NCBI RefSeq assembly: GCF_001591505.1
Contig: NZ_BCVA01000012.1
Location: forward strand, 56,414 to 120,413
DNA length: 64,000 nucleotides
Source of the DNA: Neobacillus niacini NBRC 15566
GTDB taxonomy: Bacteria > Bacillota > Bacilli > Bacillales > Cytobacillaceae
Direction of reading: 5' to 3'
In this document: one piece after another, positions 42,349 to 53,821 of the stretch
Position numbering within the stretch: the stretch's first letter is position 1
How the letters are laid out: each line of letters starts with the position of its first letter
Translations under genes and position numbers: made by a program
Notes under the pieces: model-generated
Seen by the model: only the letters and a program-made list of their open reading frames with translations
Told to the model about the DNA's origin: nothing
Database searches by the model: none

Positions 42349-43091
42349 ATGAAAATAAAAAAGAGTATAGTAAGTGCTTTGATTATCAGTTCACTCTTCG
42401 TTTCCATACCATTTTCCGCTTCAGCCAAGAATGTCAAAAAGGAACAATTTGATTATGTTGCGCTAGGTGATTCCCTAGCAGCAGGACAAACACCAAATAG
42501 GTTACTAGATAAAGGGTATGTAGATTACCTGGCGAGTCGTTTTGAGCAATCGCAATACAATGTTGAATTAGACAATTACGGGGTGTCGGGTTATAGGACA
42601 ACAAATATAGTGAACGAACTCTAAATCCCGCTAATTCGAAGTATAAGATTCTTCGAGAATCAATTGGAAATGCGGAGCTTGTTACCATCGATATTGGAGC
42701 AAATGATTTACTTGCAAATTTAAGCAGCATCCTACCCAATCCAGCATTAGCTCCATCGGTATTAAAAGGAATAGGAGAAAATCTTTACCTTATTTTAAGT
42801 GAGATTGATAAAATCAATCCTGACACAAAGGTATATGTTATGGGCTACTATAATCCATTCCCTCACCGGCCAGTAGATGAACAAGCAGCGCTACTACCGC
42901 TATTAGATGCATTAAATGAAACAATTCAAACCGCAGCAACGATGAATGGTGATGTCTTCGTCCCAACTGCAAAAGTTATTGAAAAACATGAGAAGGAATA
43001 CCTTCCGAATCCAGCAGACATACACTTGGATCTAGAAGGATATCAGACCGTTGCAAAAGAGTTCTGGAAAGCGATTCAAAAAAATAAGTAA
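42349..43091 (+). pseudogene. Secreted SGNH/GDSL hydrolase, frameshifted
   Basis: The first part (42349-42624) has a signal peptide ending in FSASA and the catalytic-Ser block DYVALGDSLAAGQTP. It stops at TAA 42622-42624 after NIVNEL. The homologous remainder continues in another frame (LNPANSKYKIL..., then IDIGANDLL with the GxND block, and DIHLDLEGYQTVA with the catalytic Asp-His) to 43091. One missing base near 42615-42622 explains the break. All catalytic blocks remain, so it may be a recent mutation or a sequencing error. GGGGAGAGG precedes the ATG. Confidence 0.85.
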
Positions 43092-43119
43092 AGATGGTTT
43101 TTTTGTGCCAGACTTAAAG

Positions 43120-43160
43120 CGCTAGAATTATCCGAAAACTTGGATAATCTAGCGTTTTTT
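43120..43160 (+). terminator. Terminator after the GDSL gene
   Basis: CGCTAGAATTATCC/GGATAATCTAGCG stem with a T run. Confidence 0.9.
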
Positions 43161-43218
43161 CATTGAGTTTTGTGATATTCTATAAAAGTAAATACGGTCA
43201 AATAGGAGAGAAATAACA

Positions 43219-43785
43219 TTGTCTAAAGAAATATTATCCAAACAAACCGCAGGTGTTTTAAGCGCTGTCATGAACCAGCCCCATTGGAATAGAGATGAAC
43301 TTTCACAAAGAATGATTCAAGTATTAAAAGAGATAAAACAAGGCGTGGATTCACAAGAAGCTTATTTAGAGACACTACTTAGAAACGTGACCTTTTTGTT
43401 TGCAAATACGAACCGTGCAAAATCTTTTTTAAAGCATTGTATTGAAGAAGAAACCTTTGTTGCCCAAGAAACTTTTCACAAGGTGATGTTAGATGTTCCT
43501 CGACAAGTGAACGAGTCAAATTACTTAGCTGAAAATATGCCTCATTTTAAGGAAATGGTGTACAAAGGTTCCACTACAGAAGAGCAAGCAGCTCATGCTG
43601 AATTGGTTTATTCCAATAGCAGGCTAGTAAACGATCTGCTAATTGATTTCATAGGCACTTTTCTACACCCAAATAATAAAGAATTTATGGTCCACTATTT
43701 GGAATATGCTTCCGATGTAGTCGTAGATACCGTCATGAGCCATTGCCAAAATTTATCGAACATCATCTTAAAAGAAATAAACTAG
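43219..43785 (+). CDS. Hypothetical helical protein, 188 aa
   Basis: Starts at TTG after AGGAGAG. The product is mostly alpha-helical and soluble (starts SKEILSKQTAGVLSAVMNQP), with no signal peptide, membrane segment or catalytic motif that I recognise. Two Cys (residues about 75 and 178) are isolated. It is followed by a hairpin at 43855. No functional claim. Confidence 0.7.
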   Translation: MSKEILSKQTAGVLSAVMNQPHWNRDELSQRMIQVLKEIKQGVDSQEAYLETLLRNVTFLFANTNRAKSFLKHCIEEETFVAQETFHKVMLDVPRQVNESNYLAENMPHFKEMVYKGSTTEEQAAHAELVYSNSRLVNDLLIDFIGTFLHPNNKEFMVHYLEYASDVVVDTVMSHCQNLSNIILKEIN

Positions 43786-43854
43786 ATTATCAAAGAAGAG
43801 GATTAATAAACTATTTTTGAAGAAACTCCCATGTCGTTAGATATCTCTAAATGA

Positions 43855-43900
43855 TCTCTTTTGTGTGAAAGTTAAAAATGTCTCACAGAAGAGTTTTTTT
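43855..43900 (+). terminator. Terminator after the 43219 gene
   Basis: TCTCTTTTGTGTGA and TCTCACAGAAGAG pair, followed by a T run. Confidence 0.75.
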
Positions 43901-44041
43901 GTTACTGAATCACCCTCTATTAGGTTGTTGTGAATTTTCCATATTTTAATGCGTGAATTGCATTTGAAACAAAAAAAAAATTGATGTTAACGTATAATCA
44001 GTAATGTAAGTAGGTGTGTTTTTTATATTGGGGGTTATTGA

Positions 44042-44755
44042 ATGAAACTAGTAACATGGAATGCCGCTATGAGATTTCGAGATAAGATTGAAGAAATATT
44101 CCCCTACATTGCGGATATCATTGTCATTCCAGAGTGTGAAGCACCTGAAAAATGGAGGAATAGCGCTAATCTACAAGCCCTCAATCAGTTTCTGTGGTAT
44201 GGGGACAATTTAAACAAGGGGATTGGCATTATGACCTTAAATAATTCTTATCACATCGAACTCCATCCCGATTATAATAAAGATTTCCGTTATATCATCC
44301 CGTTGATCGTTACCGGCAAAGAGGATTTTATTCTATTAGCCATTTGGTCTCAAAATACGAAACCACAATTCAATAGTTACATAGGACAAATCTATTTAGC
44401 TTTGAACTATTATGAATCTTTGCTAAAACAGCCCTGTGTCATAGTTGGGGATTGGAACAGTAACAAAATCTTCGATACTATAAAAAGAGTAGGGACGCAT
44501 TCAGAGGTTGTGGAGCTTTTAGAAAAAAAGAGCATTAAAAGTGCTTACCATGCGTATTTTAATGAAGAGCACGGGAAGGAAACGATTGCGACTCATTATT
44601 TTAGAAAGGCTGAGTCAAGTCCTTTTCATATAGATTTTTTATTTGCTTCAGAAACCATTCTCTCTAGATTAAGGCATTTTGAAATTGGAACCTACGAAAA
44701 ATGGATTAAATGCAGCGACCACGTCCCATTATGCGCTGTATTTGATGAAGCTTAA
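44042..44755 (+). CDS. Endonuclease/exonuclease/phosphatase family protein
   Basis: A 237-residue metal-dependent hydrolase fold. Visible blocks are LVTWNAAMRFRDKI at the start (Asn), IPECEAPE near residue 37 (catalytic Glu), CVIVGDWNSNK near 138 (the GDxN block) and KCSDHVPLCAVFD at the C-terminus (the SDH block). These are the standard metal and catalytic sites of the EEP superfamily. No signal peptide, so a cytosolic nuclease or phosphatase is likely; the substrate is unknown. The next gene begins 31 bp later. Confidence 0.88.
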   Translation: MKLVTWNAAMRFRDKIEEIFPYIADIIVIPECEAPEKWRNSANLQALNQFLWYGDNLNKGIGIMTLNNSYHIELHPDYNKDFRYIIPLIVTGKEDFILLAIWSQNTKPQFNSYIGQIYLALNYYESLLKQPCVIVGDWNSNKIFDTIKRVGTHSEVVELLEKKSIKSAYHAYFNEEHGKETIATHYFRKAESSPFHIDFLFASETILSRLRHFEIGTYEKWIKCSDHVPLCAVFDEA

Positions 44756-44786
44756 GGATTATTCTATAGTTTAGGAGGTGGTTCTA

Positions 44787-45233
44787 TTGGAAACAATCCA
44801 ATCTATGTTTAAGCATTTACATTGGGCCAATCAACGAATTCTAGAAACCTTACAAAACGGGGAAGAGAACAAGCAGGCGATTAATCTTTTCTCCCATATT
44901 CTGCACGCAGAAAACGTTTGGTTTACTAGAATAACAGGAACAGATAGTTCGAATTTACCGATCTGGAAAGAGCTAAGTTTAGAGAAGTGTGTTAAACGAA
45001 TAAAACAAAATCATCATAACTTTAATGGATTACTTACAAATTTATCTCATTCCTACCTAGATCAACTAATCACTTATAAAAATAGTAAAAACACAGAGTT
45101 CCAACATTCCATCCGTGAAATTTTAACCCATGTTGCCCTTCATGGTCAGTACCATCGAGGACAAATTAATCAACTTCTAAGACAAGCAGATGTTGAACCT
45201 ATTAACGTTGACTATATTACGTTTAAAAGATAA
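44787..45233 (+). CDS. DinB family protein
   Basis: A 148-residue four-helix protein with TTG start after TTAGGAGGTGG (GTG 44778 overlaps the site itself). The DinB/YfiT metal-binding His positions are present: HLHWANQRILE near residue 10, FSHILHAENVWFTRI near 45, and THVALHGQYHRGQINQLLRQ near 117. Such proteins bind a divalent metal; some are bacillithiol-dependent transferases. The specific role is not readable. Confidence 0.9.
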   Translation: METIQSMFKHLHWANQRILETLQNGEENKQAINLFSHILHAENVWFTRITGTDSSNLPIWKELSLEKCVKRIKQNHHNFNGLLTNLSHSYLDQLITYKNSKNTEFQHSIREILTHVALHGQYHRGQINQLLRQADVEPINVDYITFKR

Positions 45234-45291
45234 AGTTGTGATGGATTTTTTATAACATTACAACTGATTTTAAAAAAAGTGGGCGAGAAGT

Positions 45292-45516
45292 TTGAATAAA
45301 AAAGTAAATCAAGAAGTTATTTCTTTTTCTGCAAATAAAAAATGGCTGGCTATTCCAGAAGCTACTCGCAGAGAACTGGAACGAAATGTTTGGTGTGGTA
45401 ATTGTTTGGATGTTGTCCAAATCGTAAACTATGTCGTCAAAGATTCACCTCACGGAATTGTACTGGAAGGGAACTGTAAAAATTGCGAAAAAAATGTGGC
45501 AAGAGTTATTGATTAA
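45292..45516 (+). CDS. Small zinc-ribbon-like protein, 74 aa
   Basis: A TTG-started protein with AAAGTGGGCGAG upstream. Two Cys pairs, WCGNC (about 35-38) and NCKNC (about 62-65), are spaced like a treble-clef or ribbon zinc site. It appears co-directional with the DinB gene. Function unknown. Confidence 0.75.
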   Translation: MNKKVNQEVISFSANKKWLAIPEATRRELERNVWCGNCLDVVQIVNYVVKDSPHGIVLEGNCKNCEKNVARVID

Positions 45517-45566
45517 AAAGAGTGCCTGTCACCATTTCATTTATGGTGCCAGGCACTCTTTTTTCT
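45515..45566 (+). terminator. Terminator made of a GTGCCTG repeat
   Basis: AAGAGTGCCTGTCACCAT/ATGGTGCCAGGCACTCTT is a long stem with T run. Its GTGCCTG-CACC core belongs to a dispersed palindrome family (see 52822). Confidence 0.9.
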
Positions 45567-45682
45567 TTTCCCATTCGATTTGAAAATATATTCATGATTG
45601 GATGAATATAATCTAATCAAATTGTACCATCAATTAGTACTCTAAATCCCAGGTGCTAATAGTGACAAAGGGAGGGAATAAA

Positions 45683-45913
45683 TTGGATAAGTTAAGATAT
45701 CGCCAATTGAAGACATTTGTAGAAATGGATGATAAGGGGAGGCATGACAGTATTCCTCAATTCCATTTCCAGACTAAAGAGCTAAAATGGTTAATGGAGC
45801 AAGCCGAAAAAGCTGCGAATTATGAACAATCGTTAAGAACAATCGCACAAGATATGCATGGGAAAGAATCCAATGAACTCATTGAAATTGCAAGTAAAGC
45901 ATTAAGAGATTAG
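45683..45913 (+). CDS. Small hypothetical protein, 76 aa
   Basis: TTG 45683 follows GGGAGGG at good distance; a GTG at 45653 is also in frame but upstream of the site. The soluble product starts MDKLRYRQLKTFVEMDDKGR and is mostly helical and charged. No family recognised. Confidence 0.7.
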   Translation: MDKLRYRQLKTFVEMDDKGRHDSIPQFHFQTKELKWLMEQAEKAANYEQSLRTIAQDMHGKESNELIEIASKALRD

Positions 45914-45960
45914 AAGTATAGTGCTAATGTAGGAATATACTGAAACGAAACATAGTGAAA

Positions 45961-45990
45961 CACCGCTCTGTTACAAGAGGAGCGGTGTAT
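45961..45990. terminator. Hairpin between convergent genes
   Basis: CACCGCTC/GAGCGGTG stem. T-rich on the plus side and followed on the minus side by TTTCAC; serves the 45683 gene and possibly rph. Confidence 0.7.
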
Positions 45991-46015
45991 TATTTATATT
46001 TAAAGTATTCCATCA

Positions 46016-48628
<2,613 letters not shown>

Positions 48629-48748
48629 CTAATGGATCATTTAAGGTAAAAGGACTGGTAATTCCTCAACCCATAACATGTAAGTTCTATTGCATTTTAG
48701 CAGGAGTATTTGAGAATAAACAGTCTATATCGCCCTTTTTTTATGTGG

Positions 48749-48870
48749 TATAATTAAAGTAGGGAGAGTACAACTTTTTAAAAAACTCGCATAAAAAATG
48801 TCTTGGCCCCAGCTCGACCCGAAGATTAAATCAACTTTTTTACAGATCATCTGTGAACATATGAACAGAT
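48749..48870 (+). promoter_or_regulatory. Promoter-like and palindromic sites before the CBS-HEPN gene
   Basis: An extended -10 (TGTGGTATAAT, ending 48754) faces the plus strand. Further on, ACAGATCATCTGT (48842-48854) is a perfect palindrome and another ACAGAT follows at 48865. The 321-bp gap between rph and this gene holds no other feature. Confidence 0.45.
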
Positions 48871-48937
48871 AGTTGGAATTTAAAAATAGATTGTTAAAAA
48901 TTTTTATTATGTGATGTAAAAGTAGAAGGGAGTTCCT

Positions 48938-49744
48938 ATGCCATTCATCCCAGTACAACAGCGCGATCATGTCAGTACTTACAAAAGTCTTCGTTCTTTA
49001 TTCGAAAAAAATATAACTGTAAATAGTATTTCAGAGGTTTTAGCTACCTGCAATATAGGGGATCCAGCCCAGCAGGTTAAGGAGCAGATGGCTTCAAAAG
49101 ATTATGACGTAATCGGAGTCGAAGAGAATGGTATGGTGATTGGATATGTACTTAGAGAGGATTTGAGAGAGGGGAGCTGCAAGGAATATTTCAGCAGTTT
49201 TAGCCCATCTGATCTTGTTTCTGATTCCACACCGCTGCTTCAAACACTTTTTATTTTTAAAAATACTGAAAGACTATTCGTTATTGAAGGGAACCGGATT
49301 ACGAAAGTCGTAACACTAGCCGATCTCCAGAAACCACCGATTCGGATGCTTTTGTTCGGTATTATTTCGTTGGTAGAAATGCATTTATATCAAATCATTC
49401 GTGATTATTTTAAAGAGGATAGCTGGAAGAAGCACCTAGGTGAAAAAAGGATTCAACAGGCGGAGGATTTATTTTTACAGCGGAAAGCTCGAAATGAAGG
49501 CATTGAACTCAGTGATTGCTTGCAGCTGTGTGATAAAAGGGACATCGTTTTAAACGAACAGCCTTTACGTGAGCTTTTGGGGATTGATTCAAAAAGCAAA
49601 GGGAAGGATTTCTTCAAGAAATTAGAAAACCTTCGCAATAATCTAGCCCACTCGCAGGATCTTAATACGCAAAATTCCTGGAATGAAATGATCACGCTAA
49701 TCGAACAGACAGAGACCTTATTAGAGAAATGCGAAAATATTTAA
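48938..49744 (+). CDS. CBS-domain protein with C-terminal HEPN-like domain
   Basis: A 268-residue protein. Residues about 25-145 contain two CBS motifs (PAQQVKEQMASKDYDVIGVE...MVIGYVLREDL, and a second ending RITKVVTLADL), which usually bind adenine nucleotides. Residues about 150-265 are all-helical and end with RNNLAHS (Arg233, His238), the R-N-x3-H signature of HEPN domains, many of which are RNases or toxin cores. ATG follows GAAGGGAG. A nucleotide-gated RNase is a possible role; inference only. Confidence 0.8.
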   Translation: MPFIPVQQRDHVSTYKSLRSLFEKNITVNSISEVLATCNIGDPAQQVKEQMASKDYDVIGVEENGMVIGYVLREDLREGSCKEYFSSFSPSDLVSDSTPLLQTLFIFKNTERLFVIEGNRITKVVTLADLQKPPIRMLLFGIISLVEMHLYQIIRDYFKEDSWKKHLGEKRIQQAEDLFLQRKARNEGIELSDCLQLCDKRDIVLNEQPLRELLGIDSKSKGKDFFKKLENLRNNLAHSQDLNTQNSWNEMITLIEQTETLLEKCENI

Positions 49745-49755
49745 AGGAACGATGC

Positions 49756-49786
49756 AAAAAAATATCCCGTTGTGGGATATTTTTTT
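49756..49786. terminator. Bidirectional terminator between convergent genes
   Basis: AAAAAAATATCCC/GGGATATTTTTTT stem. It serves the CBS-HEPN gene and touches the stop codon of the opposing phosphatase gene. Confidence 0.92.
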
Positions 49787-50252
49787 AGGTTAAGCTATGT
49801 TCTTTACGAATTTTTTCTAGTAATGCCTGGCAGCCATCTGTAACCAGCTGATAGGTTTCTTCAAAATCTCCTGTGTAATAAGGATCAGGAACATCTTTGT
49901 TATGGTCCGTTAAATCGAGCAGACGGATGATTTTTGGATGTTGCGGTTTACCAGTGATTTCGAAAATGTTGTTGATATTGCTCTCATCCATCCCAATGAT
50001 ATAGTCGAATTTTTCAAAGTCCTCTTTTGTTAATTGGCGCCCGACAAGACCTTCTGCGGAAATATTGTATTTCTTTAAGATGCCAAGCGTTCCTTTGTGG
50101 GGAGGAGAACCTATATGCCAAGAGCTGGTTGCAGCGGAATCGACGCTGACTTTACTCGACAAATTTTCTAGTTTTAATAGGTTACGAAACACTCCCTCGG
50201 CCATAGGTGAACGGCAAATGTTACCCAAACAGACAAATAATACATGAATCAT
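49785..50252 (-). CDS. yfkJ: Low-molecular-weight protein tyrosine phosphatase
   Basis: A 155-residue phosphatase with the P-loop VCLGNICRSPMAEG (catalytic Cys8, Arg14) at the N-terminus and the general-acid Asp in VPDPYYTGDFEE near residue 120. FDYIIGMDESN near 88 is also typical. It matches the B. subtilis YfkJ type by length and motifs. The start ATG follows AAAGGAG on the minus strand. Confidence 0.92.
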   Translation of the reverse strand: MIHVLFVCLGNICRSPMAEGVFRNLLKLENLSSKVSVDSAATSSWHIGSPPHKGTLGILKKYNISAEGLVGRQLTKEDFEKFDYIIGMDESNINNIFEITGKPQHPKIIRLLDLTDHNKDVPDPYYTGDFEETYQLVTDGCQALLEKIRKEHSLT

Positions 50253-50444
50253 CTTATAAACTCCTTTTATCTTTATTCCATATTGAACATTCTAGTTATT
50301 ATAACAAAGATTGTAAATTGATAAGAACAAAGTGATTCTTTCCATTGGCTTTGCAACAGGGACATTTCATTGTAAAAGGTGAAAATTGGTTTCTTTTAAA
50401 AAACCTCGGGTGCATGGATCAAGAAAGGAATAGTAAAAAATATG

Positions 50445-50482
50445 AAAAGACTAGCTCTGATTTTCAGCTAGTCTTTCTTTTT
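50445..50482. terminator. Terminator of the laccase gene
   Basis: AAAAGACTAGCT/AGCTAGTCTTT stem with T-rich tails on both strands. Confidence 0.85.
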
Positions 50483-50491
50483 ACCGTTTCC

Positions 50492-52213
50492 TTAGTGGTG
50501 AGAACTGGATTCATCATGCGAACTTGACTCATCATGGTCATGTCCTCCTATGCACCCACAATGTTCGTGGTCCTCATGACAGCACTGTATAAATGAATCC
50601 TCTGGGCATACGTCTGGGATCGGGATGCATGGGTCAAAATCGTGGTTTTGGAGAACTTCGTACGGTCGCATCATATCGTGGTCCTCGTGTTCAAGGATAT
50701 GGCAATGCCATGGATAGATTCCAGTAAACGGTCCAAATCGTGCGATGATTCGGGTGACTTCACCTGGGTTAGCACGTACGGTGTCCTTCCAGCCTTTTTC
50801 ATTTTCTTCAGGAGGAATCGCAGGACCAATAATAAGTGGATTCTTTGGATTGTCAGGATCCAAAGGATCTCCCGTGAAAGATGCCCGATCAATGATCTGG
50901 AATTGAACAAGGTGCAAGTGAATAGGATGTGTGTCATTTGTTCGATTAAATAATTGCCATATTTCTATTGTACCGTTCTTAGGGGTTTCTGTAATAGGCA
51001 AGTCACTCCAACTCATATTGTTTAGTAAAAGGAGCAGACGTCCAAACTCATCCACTGATTCATCCAACGTGTTTGTGCGTGTCACAGCAGCTTCATCTGG
51101 GTTCAAGCGTTCTAAACAGCTTAATGTAGTTGGTATTACACTCTTATCTTGATGGGAGAGATGTTTCTTAACTCGAAACTCCATAATTTGGGCGGTATCT
51201 GGTGTAGGCGGGGTCCCACCAGGGAATGGCGAGTTAGCACTATTGGTCATAATAATTCTTTCGCCTTTATGTTGTGAGAAGTCAACAATAACATCAGCCC
51301 TTTCTGCAGGGGCAAGGAAAATCTCTTCCATGACTACAGGATGATCAAATAAACCACCTTCTGATCCGATTTGGATAAATGGCTGGCCTGAGCTTAAGCG
51401 AATATTATAGAACCTTGCATTCGATCCATTATAAATCCTAAAACGATACTTACGAGGCTCCACTTCTAGGAATGGCCAGACTTTACCATTCACCAAGATG
51501 GTGTCACCGAAAAATTCTGGTACAATAGAGGGGTTTGGAAAAAATGGTACTTGTGGTGTTGGAGAGGGTACTGGATCAGGCTGTGACGGATAGAATAACT
51601 CCCCATTCGGGTAAAATGAACGGTCTTGAATGACCAAAGGAATTTCAAACTTGCCACTCGGAAGATTCAAACTCTCTTCTTGTGAATCACGAATGAAATA
51701 TAATCCAGCAAGTCCTGCGTATACATTCAGCCTTGTGACCCCTAAAGCATGGTCATGGTACCAAAGCGGAGCTGATCGTTGACAGTTGGGATAATAATAT
51801 ACTTCGTGCAGAAATTTGGGGCCTTTTTTTTCAAAATTACGTGTGAACCAAGCTTCTGGGAATCCATCATTTTCTGGACGAACCCGACCTCCATGTAAAT
51901 GCACAACCGTTCGAACGGAAGGCTGGTTTGGTTCTGCTCCTTCAATCGTGCGATCAACAGGTAAAAGATGTTCAAACGGCAGTTCGTTTATCCATTTAAC
52001 CATGATTGGATGGTCTCGTCTTGTTTCAAAGGTTGGACCAGGATAGGTTCCATTGTACCCCCAAACAGTTGTTGGCGGTAAGTCTCTGTGTAGCTGTTGT
52101 TTCACCTGCTTCATCGTTACCTCATAATATGGAATTCCATTACGATGTCCAACAGGTTGTATCACTGAAGGGAGAGGTAGGGCATCCACAAACTTCGTTA
52201 ACATAAAATGCAT
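50492..52213 (-). CDS. cotA: CotA-type multicopper oxidase (laccase)
   Basis: A 573-residue spore-coat-type laccase that oxidises phenols or bilirubin with oxygen. Three cupredoxin domains are marked by copper-ligand blocks VHLHGGRVRPEND (about 96), PLWYHDHALG (about 141), THPIHLHLVQFQ (about 428) and the type-1 site WHCHILEHEDHDMM (about 501). There is no signal peptide, as in CotA. ATG 52213 follows AAAGGAGG. The C-terminus has an unusual 40-residue Cys/His/Asp-rich tail (CCHEDHEHCGCIGGHDHDE...SSHH), a possible metal store. Confidence 0.94.
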   Translation of the reverse strand: MHFMLTKFVDALPLPSVIQPVGHRNGIPYYEVTMKQVKQQLHRDLPPTTVWGYNGTYPGPTFETRRDHPIMVKWINELPFEHLLPVDRTIEGAEPNQPSVRTVVHLHGGRVRPENDGFPEAWFTRNFEKKGPKFLHEVYYYPNCQRSAPLWYHDHALGVTRLNVYAGLAGLYFIRDSQEESLNLPSGKFEIPLVIQDRSFYPNGELFYPSQPDPVPSPTPQVPFFPNPSIVPEFFGDTILVNGKVWPFLEVEPRKYRFRIYNGSNARFYNIRLSSGQPFIQIGSEGGLFDHPVVMEEIFLAPAERADVIVDFSQHKGERIIMTNSANSPFPGGTPPTPDTAQIMEFRVKKHLSHQDKSVIPTTLSCLERLNPDEAAVTRTNTLDESVDEFGRLLLLLNNMSWSDLPITETPKNGTIEIWQLFNRTNDTHPIHLHLVQFQIIDRASFTGDPLDPDNPKNPLIIGPAIPPEENEKGWKDTVRANPGEVTRIIARFGPFTGIYPWHCHILEHEDHDMMRPYEVLQNHDFDPCIPIPDVCPEDSFIQCCHEDHEHCGCIGGHDHDESSSHDESSSHH

Positions 52214-52419
52214 TTCGTTCCTCCTTTTCCTATGGAACAATATTTTTTAAGTTGTACTAGCAGTATATGAGGGAAAAAGGGATAGGTAAGAGGCAGGAGT
52301 ACAAAAGGGTAAAAACACTGAGGAATTGACGTATCAATTTACTTTTTACAGGAATTATTGACCGGATTGATAAAATGGCAAACAGCAGCTCTTATTAAGC
52401 TAAAGAAGCAGTTCCCAAG

Positions 52420-52450
52420 AATGTCTGCCAATAAAGCAGACATTTTCTTC
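52420..52450. other. Hairpin in the gap upstream of the laccase gene
   Basis: AATGTCTGC/GCAGACATT stem followed by TTCTT. The gap 52214-52516 otherwise shows no gene. Confidence 0.5.
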
Positions 52451-52516
52451 CGTGTCTGAGGACGGCGGCATCTAGCATACTAATGATATATCCTAATCAT
52501 CAGCAGGGAGGAAATC

Positions 52517-52645
52517 ATGAGCAAAACAGAGGAATTAAAAAAGGAATTGCAGGTCTTAACTAGTCGGCGTGAGCGGATGCAACAGAACCTTTATGAAGTA
52601 GAAAAACGCATTAACGAAATAGTTAATGAATTGAAAAAACAATAA
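52517..52645 (+). CDS. Small coiled-coil protein, 42 aa
   Basis: ATG after CAGGGAGG. The product is a single charged amphipathic helix (MSKTEELKKELQVLTSRRER, then QQNLYEVEKRINEIVNELKK) with heptad-like hydrophobic spacing. Size and helical character recall Spo0E-like or other small regulatory peptides, but the Spo0E SxxxD phosphatase motif is not seen. Function unknown. Confidence 0.6.
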   Translation: MSKTEELKKELQVLTSRRERMQQNLYEVEKRINEIVNELKKQ

Positions 52646-52682
52646 AATATTGGGAGCGCCCACGTTGGTGTTCTTGACTTAT

Positions 52683-52814
52683 TTATTTGAAAGGTAAAAT
52701 TGGTGGTTCATGATAATCATCACCAGGAAAAAAGCTTTGATAAAACTGGTGACTAATTTTTAAAAGTCTGTTTGACCGTTTCTTGGTTAAAAAAGGAACG
52801 TTTTCTTTTGGATC
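52683..52814 (-). pseudogene. C-terminal gene remnant
   Basis: A frame reading IDPKENVPFLTKKRSNRLLK and ending FFPGDDYHEPPILPFK. It looks like natural protein but has no start; its upstream part is the GTGCCTGG palindrome. Probably the end of a lost gene. No family recognised. Confidence 0.35.
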
Positions 52815-52821
52815 AATAAAA

Positions 52822-52886
52822 GTGCCTGGTACCACCGAATAACGTCGAGAAGAAGGTATCGACAAATTGTTGGTAGTACCAGGCAC
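52822..52886. repeat. Long nested palindrome of the GTGCCTGG family
   Basis: GTGCCTGGTACCACC at one end and GGTAGTACCAGGCAC at the other, with inner GTCGA/TCGAC arms, pair across 65 bp. It lies just after the stop codon of the minus-strand gene and probably ends its transcript. Confidence 0.75.
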
Positions 52887-52889
52887 CTG

Positions 52890-53561
52890 CTAACAACCAC
52901 TAATCGCAACATTGGCTCCAGTAAGTGTGATTGTAAAGGTAGATGATCCTTCAAAGGTTGCTGTTACTGTTCCATCACGATTGGCTAAAATATATACACG
53001 ATAAAAAACTCCGCCAAGTATAACTCCCGCTTGAATCACAGCTTCATTTACATCACATACCGTAGAAATGGTTCCGTCTTCAAACTCTCCTGGAATAAGA
53101 ATCTGTATAAAGTCCTCCCTAATAACGACGGATATCGTGCTATTCGCAGCATTACAATTACACGGAACATCAATATAAAGATTAGATATTGTGGCTGGAA
53201 AAAACACATTTTCCCCCGTGACTGTAATGACAGTATTTTGATTTGTTGAGATCGTTACGGAACACGCGCAATTGTTTGCAGGTTCAAGACCCTCATCTTG
53301 GCACTCTTCCACATCGACAACTGCACCCGAAATTTTAAAAAGAAGGCGGTTTTGTTCATTTTCTAAGAAAATCGTCATATTCCCATTCTCATTCAAGGAA
53401 ATGACTGCGTTATATTCGCCGTCCAACTGATTGTTGGAAGCATCGACATTCACTGAAGCGCTAATTAAAGCGGTGTTAAAAGCGGAGTTGCAGAAAATGT
53501 TTGCTGTGTTTTCAACTAAGGTAGTGGATGCAAATGGACAAGCTTCATGTGAAAATCGCAA
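52890..53561 (-). CDS. Probable spore-surface-type hypothetical protein with uncertain 5' end
   Basis: At least 223 residues from TTG 53561; beta-rich, Asn/Thr/Val-rich with scattered Cys (CACSVTIS, VPCNCNAANS, final C). The same frame stays open upstream to 53711 (about 50 more natural-looking codons, for example EDSQQKSNLFDSFF and TYFISENC), and an AAAGGAG site lies at 53702-53708. No ATG, GTG or TTG follows that site in frame. The start therefore seems lost or non-standard, and TTG 53561 has no ribosome binding site. A coat or exosporium role is guessed from composition. Confidence 0.6.
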   Translation of the reverse strand: MRFSHEACPFASTTLVENTANIFCNSAFNTALISASVNVDASNNQLDGEYNAVISLNENGNMTIFLENEQNRLLFKISGAVVDVEECQDEGLEPANNCACSVTISTNQNTVITVTGENVFFPATISNLYIDVPCNCNAANSTISVVIREDFIQILIPGEFEDGTISTVCDVNEAVIQAGVILGGVFYRVYILANRDGTVTATFEGSSTFTITLTGANVAISGC

Positions 53562-53697
53562 CTGAATTCTATCATTTTCCGTTGTACAATTCTCGCTTAT
53601 AAAATAGGTGCTAATGTCACCAAAAAAAGTATTTTTATTTGGGAAAAAACTATCAAATAAATTACTTTTTTGTTGCGAGTCTTCTAATAATTGAGCA

Positions 53698-53741
53698 GTT
53701 ACTCCTTTACCTTAGTCACTGGTACCTTAATTAGGAGTAAC
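53698..53741 (-). promoter_or_regulatory. Hairpin enclosing the ribosome binding site of the 52890 gene
   Basis: On the minus strand GTTACTCCT pairs with AGGAGTAAC, and the second arm contains the AAAGGAG site. This would hide the site in the mRNA unless the hairpin opens. Confidence 0.45.
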
Positions 53742-53821
53742 AAATTTATAAAGCCACATAATTTCAGATATGGTAAAATATGCTATTAGAAGAACTAAAA
53801 ACTATTAGGAGGATTTTTTAT

